DNA of 64,000 bases from Parahaliea aestuarii (lineage in GTDB: Bacteria > Pseudomonadota > Gammaproteobacteria > Pseudomonadales > Halieaceae), in NCBI RefSeq assembly GCF_008064635.1, contig NZ_VRYZ01000008.1:62001-126000 (forward strand), in the 5' to 3' direction. Shown here one piece after another: positions 16,079 to 24,693 of this stretch; the first letter of the stretch is position 1, and each line of letters starts with the position of its first letter. Both the position numbers and the translations under genes were made by a program. Under the pieces are notes generated by a model. The model was not told the origin of the DNA. It searched no databases and saw only the letters and a program-made list of their open reading frames with translations.

Positions 16079-18625
16079 ATGTCCAATACAAACTTTTCAG
16101 CCCCCGTTTTCGCCCTGTGTCTGGCCGCCGTGACGGCACTCTCGCCCGGTTCCCCGGCTGTGGCTGCCACAGCGGCACCGGAGCAGACGCTGGCCATTGA
16201 CGATAAAAGCGCCTGGGACCGCTATATCAGCATTCGGCGCGCCATGGAAAACGGCGGCATACTGCCAGAGCCGGTCAGTAGTTCCCCCACCACGCCTATG
16301 GAACCGCAAACTCCGACAACATCCATTGCAGACAGCGAGAAAGACACGCCACCACCCACCGACAACGCCCCCCCGGCGGTACCGCCTGAGGAAACTCCGC
16401 AGCGTCCATCCCCCGAAGCGGCCCTGGAGCCGATGGTCTATACCCGGGTACCCCGCACCCATGGCCAGCACACGGTCACCCTGCGGGGTGGTGAAAGCTA
16501 TACCCTGCACAGCCCCGATATCTGGGACAGGCTACCGGATACCAAGCATGTCTTTGATGGTTTCAATGCCCCCGGCCAGCTGGTTTACCGGGACGTTGAT
16601 GGCAGCGAACGGGTGCTCTACGATTGCATGCAACGCGAAAAGCCCTGCGTGCCCCTCGATCCGGCGGTTTCTCTCGACGGCAGCAAAATACTGTTTTCTG
16701 TATACCGGGCAGACAGGCTGCGCAACGCCTACTTGTCCGGCACCACCCTGCCCAACCAGCAACTGGGTTCGATCACCAACGCCCAACTCCATATCGTCGA
16801 TGTGGCATCAGGGGAAGTCCATCCCCTGCCACAACCAGCGGGAGCACTGGATGTCAGCCCTACCTGGCTACCCGATGGGCGCATCATGTTCGCCTCCAAC
16901 CGCGATCCGCAACGCGAACCCTTCCTCGACCGCATTACGCCAAACAACCGGGCCGATCCGCGCTTTTACATCGCCAATGCCGATGGCAGCGACGTGCATC
17001 TGGTCACCCAGCACGAGGTCAGCACGGCCATGCACCCCTACCTGCTGCGCAGCGGCCGGGTGGCCTACGGCTCACAGTGGCTCAGTCACAACCTGCCCTA
17101 TATGAGCACCAACGGCGGTGTTAACTGGCCGGGGACGCTGGACAATATGTGGGTGGTGATGGACATGGACTATCGCGGTGGCGATATGACCGCGCTCTAC
17201 GGTGCCCACCGTGCCTCACTGAAAACATCGACCGGCCGCACCAAACACACCAAGGCACTCCACTTCCTCGGCGAGCGTCGCAACGGAGACGTCTGTGTCG
17301 CCAACTACTATCGCGGCAACAACCTGGGTCTGGGTGACGTCATCTGCTGGGCACCGGAGCCAGTCGGAATAGAAGGCGCCCTGCCACGTTTCCAGCCCCG
17401 CAAACTGTACAACGTGGCAGACTGGTCGCGCTCCGACGACAACCCGTCCTTCAGGGAAAACGGCATCTACCAGGGAAAGATCGGCTATCCCGAGGGCGCG
17501 CCGAACAACCAGCTGCTGCTCACGGTGGGCCGCGGCTATTGCACCCAGGTGTCGGGCTCGGTCACGGGTTTCCAGAACGCTGTCGCCGGGCAGCCGGGGA
17601 AGCTCGCCTGTGATACCGGCCTGTACCTGACAACCCGCATTCCCTCCAGGGACATGGATGACCTCACCCTCGTTGTCGACGCCCCTGAGTGGCACGAGTT
17701 TGGCGCCCGCATGGTGGTCGCCAGACAGGTCGACACGCCAGCGCTGTCCAATACCAGCGACGGCAGTTGCCAGCTGGCCAGCAGCGACGCAGGAACGGCG
17801 GAAACAGCGCCCTACAAGCCCTACCACTTCAACCACAACTACCGGGTATCGGCCAACAACGGCGGCGAGATAGACGGGCTCCCTCACTCCCAGCTGGCCG
17901 GCATCCGCTTCTGGGAGGTCATACCCAACGGGTCCAGGCGCAGCTTTTCCAACTTCACCGGCAATCGCCTGCGCCTGCTGGGTGACACCCCGCTTCTGGC
18001 CGACAAATCGTTCAAAGTGTCACTGCCCTGCGATACCCCCTATATCATGGCTGGCATCGACGCCCGGGGCCGGGTTATCAAACGGGACCAGATCCCGCAG
18101 TCACTGCGCCCCGGGGAAAAGCGGGTCTGCAGCGGGTGCCACCTGCACTCCCGCAAAGGGCGCCCCTACGAGAACAGCGAGGCATTCCTGGCGGAGCCGG
18201 TAGCGCTGACCAGCGCCACCCCGGTGCCGGTGTACGAGCGCGACATCAAGCCCATCTTCGCCCGCCGCTGCCTCACCTGCCATGTCAGTGACGTACCTCT
18301 GATGGACTACGACGATCTGGTCTGGGACCAGTTCCAGACCTCCGTCACCCCCGAGCGGCGACTACAGGTCAGTCAGTCTAGCAATGAAAAACGGCGCTTT
18401 GGCCTGCAACGACCCTACACCAGCAAATACGTCAACAGCATGTTTGCCAGAGAGAGTCTGCTCTACTGGAAGGCAGCCAACGAACGTACCGATGGCCGCA
18501 GCGACGCGACCTACAGCGACGATATCGATTTCGGGCCGCCTCACCCTACCGATATCACCGATGACGAGCTAAGGATCCTGGCCGAGTGGATCGACTCCGG
18601 CGCCACCCGGATTATCCCGAACTGA
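16079..18625 (+). CDS. Secreted beta-propeller (PD40-like) di-heme cytochrome c-type protein
   Basis: An 848-aa exported protein with a signal peptide (MSNTNFSAPVFALCLAAVTA, cleavage near PAVAA). A Pro/Thr-rich linker to about residue 125 follows. Then comes a large region with TolB/PD40-like blades, for example SPTWLPDGRIMFASNRDPQ and RSGRVAYGSQWLS. Near the C-terminus are two c-type heme motifs, CSGCH (C684) and CLTCH (C731), the latter in the setting YERDIKPIFARRCLTCH typical of planctomycete-type cytochrome domains. The middle region resembles hydrazine-synthase alpha-like proteins in general layout, but no specific reaction can be inferred. It overlaps the convergent beta-helix gene by 57 nt. 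Its role in an EPS locus is unknown. Confidence 0.78.
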   Translation: MSNTNFSAPVFALCLAAVTALSPGSPAVAATAAPEQTLAIDDKSAWDRYISIRRAMENGGILPEPVSSSPTTPMEPQTPTTSIADSEKDTPPPTDNAPPAVPPEETPQRPSPEAALEPMVYTRVPRTHGQHTVTLRGGESYTLHSPDIWDRLPDTKHVFDGFNAPGQLVYRDVDGSERVLYDCMQREKPCVPLDPAVSLDGSKILFSVYRADRLRNAYLSGTTLPNQQLGSITNAQLHIVDVASGEVHPLPQPAGALDVSPTWLPDGRIMFASNRDPQREPFLDRITPNNRADPRFYIANADGSDVHLVTQHEVSTAMHPYLLRSGRVAYGSQWLSHNLPYMSTNGGVNWPGTLDNMWVVMDMDYRGGDMTALYGAHRASLKTSTGRTKHTKALHFLGERRNGDVCVANYYRGNNLGLGDVICWAPEPVGIEGALPRFQPRKLYNVADWSRSDDNPSFRENGIYQGKIGYPEGAPNNQLLLTVGRGYCTQVSGSVTGFQNAVAGQPGKLACDTGLYLTTRIPSRDMDDLTLVVDAPEWHEFGARMVVARQVDTPALSNTSDGSCQLASSDAGTAETAPYKPYHFNHNYRVSANNGGEIDGLPHSQLAGIRFWEVIPNGSRRSFSNFTGNRLRLLGDTPLLADKSFKVSLPCDTPYIMAGIDARGRVIKRDQIPQSLRPGEKRVCSGCHLHSRKGRPYENSEAFLAEPVALTSATPVPVYERDIKPIFARRCLTCHVSDVPLMDYDDLVWDQFQTSVTPERRLQVSQSSNEKRRFGLQRPYTSKYVNSMFARESLLYWKAANERTDGRSDATYSDDIDFGPPHPTDITDDELRILAEWIDSGATRIIPN

Positions 18626-19660
18626 CCGCCGCCCGCCTGTATCACCAGCCGCGGTTCTGATCCCGTTGCGCCCGAGACGAATGGCCGGGCCGTTTGCCGC
18701 CATTTGCCCCCGCAGCACAAAACCGGATGAGCGCAGCACGTTGTCCCGCAACCGGAGTTCGGCGGGGCCTGCTGGCCAGTTGAAAAGATAGAGCGTCTGC
18801 AACCCGGCGAAATCCTCTGGCGACTCACCGAGCTCCAGCAGCGAGTTTTCAATGCTGACCGAGGCCGCTCCGTCGCGGGCACCACAGCCGGCGGCGCTTT
18901 CCAGCCCGATACCGATCAGGTCCCGGTTGTCAGCTCGCACACTGCGTTGCAGGGCCACATTGTCGAGTGACAACACGCCACCACAGGGCAGGTCAATCAC
19001 CCGACTGTGGCGGCTGTCGCCACCACGAAGCTCGCTGTCCTCTATCGTCGTCGACATCGCCCGCGATTTCAGCAGGTGTCCGAGGTGATGCGATTCCCCC
19101 AGCAGGGACCCGATGATTTCCAGGCGGTCGATGGCGCCGGCATAGACCACATGAGACAGACTCTGCGCGCCGCCACCGCGACCTATATCGCCGATATTGC
19201 TGTTGCGAAGCCTGAGCACGCCGCCCCGGTTATCCGTCATGATGCCCATTGCGGTGTTACGGATATGCACCCGGTTCAACGTGACATCAAAGTTGCGGCC
19301 TGCAATGCGAATCCCGGCCAGGTTGCCGTCCTGTGCGCCCGCCGCCGCGCCGTCTGCGTGGAAGTCATTCACGATCACCGGGCCACTGGCACCTTCGATC
19401 ACCAGGACCGCCTTGCCGAGGGCAACGCCCTGCAGCCTGACACCCTGCATATTCAGCTGCAGGGCTCTGCGCACCACCAGGCCACCAGCATAGGTGCCGG
19501 GCGGCAGGCTTAGCGTGGCGCCCGGCCGCGCGGCGTTTACCAACTGCTGGATAGGGGACACTGGCGCAAGCGCAGGACTCACCGCCTGCGCCGCAACCTC
19601 CGGTGCCAGGGAATACAGGGCGAACAGGCTCGCCACCAGGCTCTGTTGGAAACACCACAT
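18569..19660 (-). CDS. Secreted right-handed parallel beta-helix protein
   Basis: A 363-aa protein with a signal peptide (MWCFQQSLVASLFALYSLAP, cleavage near VAAQA). It begins like pectate-lyase-like repeats (GATLSLPPGTYAGGLVV) and continues with coils of alternating short beta strands rich in N, V and I (LNRVHIRNTAMGIMTDNRGG, LRNSNIGDIG). Such beta-helices bind or cleave polysaccharides, so it could act as an EPS lyase, epimerase or binding protein. No catalytic residues can be assigned. The start ATG 19660 has a strong GGGGAGG site upstream. The 3' end overlaps the di-heme protein gene, an unusual convergent overlap of 57 nt. Confidence 0.75.
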   Translation of the reverse strand: MWCFQQSLVASLFALYSLAPEVAAQAVSPALAPVSPIQQLVNAARPGATLSLPPGTYAGGLVVRRALQLNMQGVRLQGVALGKAVLVIEGASGPVIVNDFHADGAAAGAQDGNLAGIRIAGRNFDVTLNRVHIRNTAMGIMTDNRGGVLRLRNSNIGDIGRGGGAQSLSHVVYAGAIDRLEIIGSLLGESHHLGHLLKSRAMSTTIEDSELRGGDSRHSRVIDLPCGGVLSLDNVALQRSVRADNRDLIGIGLESAAGCGARDGAASVSIENSLLELGESPEDFAGLQTLYLFNWPAGPAELRLRDNVLRSSGFVLRGQMAANGPAIRLGRNGIRTAAGDTGGRRSVRDNPGGAGVDPLGQDP

Positions 19661-19857
19661 TGCCGTCCACCTCCCCTGCCCGGCCTGTCCCCTGTGACAA
19701 TGGCCGGGACCCTCGCCAGACGCTCGGCACTGTATCGCAGTTTGGCAGCACAGCGCTTGAGTTTCACCCGGCATGTGACCAAACTATCGGCCACTAACGC
19801 CACGATGTACCACCCTACACAATCACGGCAAAGGACAGCGACGGGGCAAAGGATTAC

Positions 19858-21711
19858 ATGGGTATATCAGGAGACCAGTCCCCGGCCGGTGCAGAGGTGC
19901 CTGGTTTTCTCGCTGCTCTGCACTCCGCTGGGCAGGCCTTTGGCGAACATCAGCTGAACAACGGGAACTGGCAGACAGCCACTGCCGGCACCAAGGCAAG
20001 CGCATTTGCGCCACAGCCGGTATTTCTGTCGCCCGACGGTCAGGTACTTGTCGTTGCCCAGGGGCGATTCCTCTGGCCGGCCGGGGAGTTCGCGGACACG
20101 GCCTCCAGCCTCGGGAATGGAGCGGCGCTCTACAGTACCTACAGGGAATACGGGGCGGACATGGCCCGCCATATCAAGGGCCACTTCGCCTTTGCCCTTG
20201 TCGACAGCGCCAGGGACACCCTGATCGCCGCCACCGATCGCTTCGCTACAGTGCCGATCTACCACACCTGTCGCGACGGGGATATAGCGGTCGCAACCCG
20301 GCTGGCGGATTTGCAGCCACCGCTGGGAGATGACCCCCTCAACCGGCAGGCCCTGTTCGACTACTGCTATTTCCATTTTGTCCCGTCCCCTACTTCGATC
20401 GCCACCGGCGTCGGCAAACTGCCCGCTGCCCATGCCCTGGTGTCAGCCCGGGGCGATGTTCGGATAGCGCCCTACTGGCTGCCGGATTTCAGCGCCAAGG
20501 CTCACGCCACTGCGCCGGCGGAGCGCGAGGCGACCTTGCGGCGCCTGTTGGGCACAGCGGTACAGCGCAGCTGTAAAGATGCCCGCCGTCCCGCCGCCTT
20601 CCTCAGCGGAGGGCTGGATTCCTCGACTGTCGCGGGATTTCTCGCCGAACAGCAGAACGGGGCAAGCGCCTACTGCATCGGCTTCGACGCAGAAGGCTAT
20701 GATGAAACCCCTTTTGCCCGCATCACCGCATCCCATTTTGGCCTGCAACTGAGAGAGTACTACCTCAGCCCCGAGGACATCGTGGCGGCCCTGCCGGAGT
20801 TGGCGGCTTCAACCCAGGAGCCCTTTGGCAACTCGTCCATACTGCCCGCGTATTTCTGTGCGCGACTGGCTGCCGAAGAGGGCGTGGATCTGATGCTGGC
20901 GGGCGATGGCGGCGACGAACTCTTTGCCGGTAACGAGCGCTACCTGCGCCAGCGCGTGTTTACTCCCTACCAGCGGCTGCCCGGCGGGCTGCGCCGGGGC
21001 CTGCTGGAACCCATGGCAAAACGCCTGCCAGGCCGGTTCTCTGCCACACGCAAGATCGCCAGTTACGTGGAACAGGCAGCCACTCCCCTGCCCGATCGGC
21101 TGCAGAGCTACAACTTCCTGCACCGCTTCCAGCCCACACAGATGTTCCAGCCGGGTTTTCTCGACGCCGTCGACCTGTCCCGGCCCCTCAATCTGCTGCG
21201 AGAACTCTACCACCGCCCGGCCGCGGGAACCGAGCTGGACCGGTTGCTGTATCACGACTGGCAGGTCACGCTGGCAGATAACGACCTGCGCAAGGTCGGG
21301 CACGCCTGCCAACTGGCCGGCGTGCAAGTGGCCTATCCACTGCTCGACACCGACCTCGCAGATTTTTCCATCGGCATCCCGGACGCCGTACTGCTGCAGA
21401 ACGGTTCACTGCGCGGCTTCTACAAAAAGGCCCTGCGCGGCTGGTTGCCAGACGCCACCCTGAACAAATCCAAACACGGCTTCGGCCTGCCCTTCGGGGT
21501 GTGGATGAGGGATCACAAGCCGCTGCAGGAACTGGTCTACGGGAGTATTTCCCGGCTCGCCGAGCGGGACATTTTCCGCCCGGAGTTCCTCTCCCGCTCA
21601 GTCGCCCTGCACCGCGAGGGGCACGCAGCGTATTACGGCGAGCTTCTGTGGGTACTGACTTGCCTGGAGCTGTGGCTCGGCGCCCGACCAGACGGCGACG
21701 AAGTGAACTGA
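19858..21711 (+). CDS. Asparagine synthase-like protein lacking the glutaminase nucleophile
   Basis: A 617-aa homolog of class B asparagine synthetases. The ATP pyrophosphatase domain carries SGGLDSSTVAGFL (near residue 247) and LAGDGGDELFAGNERYLR, both intact. The N-terminal glutamine amidotransferase half is recognisable (GRFLWPAGEF, GHFAFALVDSARD, RFATVPIY) but begins MGISGDQ, without the catalytic Cys2 of the usual MCGI start. It therefore probably adenylates a carboxylate and uses ammonia or an amine other than glutamine amide, like beta-lactam synthetase-type relatives. The ATG has an AAAGGA site. It is immediately followed, without spacing, by the deacetylase gene. A canonical XrtA amidotransferase lies at 31879-33783. 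Confidence 0.82.
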   Translation: MGISGDQSPAGAEVPGFLAALHSAGQAFGEHQLNNGNWQTATAGTKASAFAPQPVFLSPDGQVLVVAQGRFLWPAGEFADTASSLGNGAALYSTYREYGADMARHIKGHFAFALVDSARDTLIAATDRFATVPIYHTCRDGDIAVATRLADLQPPLGDDPLNRQALFDYCYFHFVPSPTSIATGVGKLPAAHALVSARGDVRIAPYWLPDFSAKAHATAPAEREATLRRLLGTAVQRSCKDARRPAAFLSGGLDSSTVAGFLAEQQNGASAYCIGFDAEGYDETPFARITASHFGLQLREYYLSPEDIVAALPELAASTQEPFGNSSILPAYFCARLAAEEGVDLMLAGDGGDELFAGNERYLRQRVFTPYQRLPGGLRRGLLEPMAKRLPGRFSATRKIASYVEQAATPLPDRLQSYNFLHRFQPTQMFQPGFLDAVDLSRPLNLLRELYHRPAAGTELDRLLYHDWQVTLADNDLRKVGHACQLAGVQVAYPLLDTDLADFSIGIPDAVLLQNGSLRGFYKKALRGWLPDATLNKSKHGFGLPFGVWMRDHKPLQELVYGSISRLAERDIFRPEFLSRSVALHREGHAAYYGELLWVLTCLELWLGARPDGDEVN

Positions 21712-22674
21712 ATGTCCATGCTCCACACCCTGATGTCCCGCCTGCTGCCTGTCCTTACCGGTACCCATCGGCAACAGCGCCTGGCGATTCTCAACTACCA
21801 CCGGGTGCTGGCAGCGCCGGATCCAATGCGACCCAATACACCGGTGGTCGAGGATTTCCACTGGCAAATGACCCTCCTGTCACAACACTTCTCACCCCTG
21901 CCCCTGGATGAGGCGGTCACCCGGCTGCAGGAGGGAACGCTGCCGCAGAGGGCCGTTTGCGTCACCTTTGATGACGGTTATGCGGACAACGCCAGGCTCG
22001 CAGCGCCAGTACTCGCCAGCACCGGAGTACCCGCCACGGTCTTTGTCGCATGCGGCTTCCTCGACGGTGGTTTGATGTGGAACGACGCCGTGATGGAGTA
22101 TGTGCGGCTCGCCCCGGAGGGAAATTTCCTGTTCCGCGAACAGCGGCGTGCGATTCCCGCCACAACAGACCTGGCGGGGCGTCGCAGCCTGGCCTACCGC
22201 ATGATTGGGGAAATCAAGCATCTTCCCGCCCACCAGCGTGCCCTTGCCATCGCGCCGCTGCTGGACAGCGATGTAGCACTGCCCGGCGACCTGATGATGG
22301 GCGCGGACGATGTCCGGCAACTGGGTGCCGAAGGCATTGCTGTAGGTGCACATACGATCTCCCATCCAATTCTTGCCAGCATCGGCGACGACGAGGCATG
22401 GCGGGAAATCAGCGAGGGCAAACACCAACTGGAGGAGATGATATCCGCTCCTGTCACCCTGTTTGCCTACCCGAACGGCAAGCCCGGCCAGGATTACAGC
22501 GATCGGCACTGTCGCATGATTGCACAGGCCGGTTTCAAAGCGGCTGTATCAACCCGGCCCGGAGTCGCCGGCCACAGCAGCGACCCTTTCCAACTGCCGC
22601 GTTTCACGCCCTGGGACAAAGACCCCAGCCGCTTTCTGGCACGCCTGCTCCTGAGCTACAGGCACATTGTCTAG
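21712..22674 (+). CDS. Polysaccharide deacetylase (NodB homology domain)
   Basis: A 320-aa carbohydrate esterase family 4-type protein. The first motif is VCVTFDDGYADN (near residue 85) and the metal-ligand motif is GAHTISHP (near 220). A further motif with FAYPNGKPGQDYS is typical of this family. It probably removes N-acetyl groups from the EPS or its precursor. No signal peptide is obvious, so the location is uncertain. ATG directly abuts the previous TGA, so it is coupled to the asparagine-synthase-like gene. Its stop codon shares CTAG with the stop of the convergent ATP-grasp gene (4-nt overlap). Confidence 0.85.
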   Translation: MSMLHTLMSRLLPVLTGTHRQQRLAILNYHRVLAAPDPMRPNTPVVEDFHWQMTLLSQHFSPLPLDEAVTRLQEGTLPQRAVCVTFDDGYADNARLAAPVLASTGVPATVFVACGFLDGGLMWNDAVMEYVRLAPEGNFLFREQRRAIPATTDLAGRRSLAYRMIGEIKHLPAHQRALAIAPLLDSDVALPGDLMMGADDVRQLGAEGIAVGAHTISHPILASIGDDEAWREISEGKHQLEEMISAPVTLFAYPNGKPGQDYSDRHCRMIAQAGFKAAVSTRPGVAGHSSDPFQLPRFTPWDKDPSRFLARLLLSYRHIV

Positions 22675-23939
22675 CCAGTACTGCCCGTATCCGGATTCCG
22701 GTCAACTCGCCCCAGCAGGCGACCTGACTTGCGCCCCAGATTGCCAATCTCAGCGCGTATAAAACGAAACAGATTGGCAAAATAGGGCCGCGGATCTGAC
22801 CTCGTCAGCAGGTCGTTGTGGACCCCGGGGCGCAGCGAGTAGCTGAGCATCTCCAGCAGCAGCACTACCTTGTTATACCAGCGAACCCCGGGGCGGCGAA
22901 GCTGGTTGACCAGGCAGGCTACCTCCCCGGGCCAGGTATCACGCCCGATAAGCCCCGGTGTCGACCGCATTACAGCGCCCCCGTCCAGCGACGGCACCTG
23001 CCCGAGATAGCAGGCCACCTGCAGGGCCGGAAAGTCCGCGCCCGCACGTAAATCGAGGTTGAGGTACTGCCAGTAGCGGAAGTTGATCTCGATAAGAAAA
23101 AAGCGTCCGGTGGCGGCGTCAAGGCGGTATTCCAGCATGGCGACCCCCTCCCAGTTAAGGGCTTCAAGCCGGAGTAATGCATCGGCTTCTATCGCCTCGT
23201 GTCGCGCGGTGCGTCGCCGCGACATGGTGCCATTACTGTGCGGCTCCTCATGGCAGTCCTCGACCGTTGAGAGCAGGCGCGCTTCGCCCTGCCAGCGCAG
23301 TACACCAACACAGACCTGTCTCCCGGTGCAGCCCTGCTGTACCAGTACACACTCGTAGTCCTGCAAAATTTCCGCCGCCGCCCCGGCCACAGCCCCCGAC
23401 TGTTCGATGTGTAGCAGGGCCCCCTTGTCCGAGCGCTCCCCGTTGGCACTGCGCAGGTGACAACCTTTCAGGTAATAGCCATGTTCTCCCTGGGGTGGCA
23501 GAGCGCCCCCGGTATCCATTGCATCGGTCAGGATCACGTGGGGGGGCTGGGTTTGCCGAAACTGCCCGGCGCCGTCACAGGTGCTGAAGAAACTGGCGAT
23601 AAAGGCCTTGTCCAGGCAATCAAATACCCGTTGGCGATCGGCAGACAATGGCAGGTAGGCAAGAAACTCGTCGAAATGCGCTTCCACCGCCAACAGGAAA
23701 TTGCTCGACGGAATAATGACGCCGATAGCGTGATCGCGAAGGTATCCACGCAGCCAATCGATATAGGTTTCGTCGCCATAGGGGGGGTGCACGACACGGC
23801 TTGAGGCGTAGGCGGAAACAAATCCCAGTGCATCGCTGCGGCTGGAACAGGCATGGACATTGTGGCCAGCAGCGCCGAGGGAACGAATGACACCTAGCCC
23901 GGCCCGGGTATGAGATTCAGGGACGAGAACGTTCGCCAT
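22671..23939 (-). CDS. ATP-grasp domain protein
   Basis: A 422-aa ATP-grasp ligase-like protein. It opens with a Rossmann-type region (VLVPESHTRAGLGVIRSLG, then HNVHACSSRSDALGFVSAY) like the N-terminal half of the fusion protein at 9274. The core ATP-grasp region shows NWEGVAMLEYRLDAATGRFF and LIEINFRYWQYLNLDL, where the glutamate and asparagine are the expected magnesium ligands. It should form an amide or acyl-phosphate-dependent bond; the substrate is unknown. It overlaps the GNAT gene by 23 nt. This is one of three ATP-grasp proteins in the island. Confidence 0.8.
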   Translation of the reverse strand: MANVLVPESHTRAGLGVIRSLGAAGHNVHACSSRSDALGFVSAYASSRVVHPPYGDETYIDWLRGYLRDHAIGVIIPSSNFLLAVEAHFDEFLAYLPLSADRQRVFDCLDKAFIASFFSTCDGAGQFRQTQPPHVILTDAMDTGGALPPQGEHGYYLKGCHLRSANGERSDKGALLHIEQSGAVAGAAAEILQDYECVLVQQGCTGRQVCVGVLRWQGEARLLSTVEDCHEEPHSNGTMSRRRTARHEAIEADALLRLEALNWEGVAMLEYRLDAATGRFFLIEINFRYWQYLNLDLRAGADFPALQVACYLGQVPSLDGGAVMRSTPGLIGRDTWPGEVACLVNQLRRPGVRWYNKVVLLLEMLSYSLRPGVHNDLLTRSDPRPYFANLFRFIRAEIGNLGRKSGRLLGRVDRNPDTGSTG

Positions 23940-24693
23940 CCGCAGCCTCGAGATTCAATTGCCAGTGCCCCGGCCCGGTGTGCAGAACTGTCAGGCCCAG
24001 GGTATTCTGCTCGGGATGAAAGCCGTTGTGTTCACGTCCCAACCTGCGGCTCACCCGGAAGCGTCCCACCACCTCCATACCCAACACTTCGTGCGCACGA
24101 CGAGCCGATGAATTGCCACCCTCTTCCGCGCAAATAATAATCCGGGCCGAATGGCATGCAAAGGCATCGCAGGCCCGCGCCTGAAACAACCGGCGATAAA
24201 CGCCCTGACGCCGGAACTGCGGCGAGACGAAAGCTGAATACAGGGCCACCACCCGCAAACCGCCAAAATCCAGCCGCTGACGGACATAGGGAAAGTAAGC
24301 AGAGGAATCTCCGGGATTGCTCCAGCCGACGCCGGCAACACACCCGCCAATCTCACAGGTAAACATCTCATTGCCGCCGGCCAGGCTCGCCTGCATTTCC
24401 CGTCGGGCCAGATCGGCCGCCCTGCCTGCCACCAGTGCGGCCACTTCATCCAGGCGTTCGATATTGTTCTTCTGAATATCACTCTGTACGGTACAACCTC
24501 GGGCAGCGCGTTCATCTGCAGCGCAGATGATCAGTTCGCGATCCAGATAAATCCATTCACTGACGCTGTTGTGCCGCAGCTTGTGCAGCACCCTGCGGGC
24601 GAACCATCTGACTGCCTCGAACATCGGGTTGATTGGCCGTCCGCTATTGCCCGGCTTTGCTGTCGGCTCAGTACCTTGCGTGGATTTATTCAT
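23917..24693 (-). CDS. GNAT-type N-acetyltransferase
   Basis: A 258-aa protein whose C-terminal half is a GNAT domain. The acetyl-CoA loop is SPQFRRQGVYRRLFQA (near residue 165), followed by IIICAEEGGNSSARRAHEVLGM, the typical motif B. The N-terminal 60 residues are basic and unassigned. ATG 24693 overlaps the upstream ATP-grasp stop by 4 nt. It probably acetylates an amino sugar or amino-acid group in the polymer decoration route; the deacetylases nearby may reverse or balance this. The frame is open upstream to 24852 but that part overlaps the ATP-grasp coding region. Confidence 0.75.
   Translation of the reverse strand: MNKSTQGTEPTAKPGNSGRPINPMFEAVRWFARRVLHKLRHNSVSEWIYLDRELIICAADERAARGCTVQSDIQKNNIERLDEVAALVAGRAADLARREMQASLAGGNEMFTCEIGGCVAGVGWSNPGDSSAYFPYVRQRLDFGGLRVVALYSAFVSPQFRRQGVYRRLFQARACDAFACHSARIIICAEEGGNSSARRAHEVLGMEVVGRFRVSRRLGREHNGFHPEQNTLGLTVLHTGPGHWQLNLEAADGERSRP

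Noticed and set aside
16079-18625. Di-heme propeller protein as hydrazine synthase subunit
   Set aside because: The resemblance is of general layout only, the context is an exopolysaccharide locus, and no other anammox gene is present.
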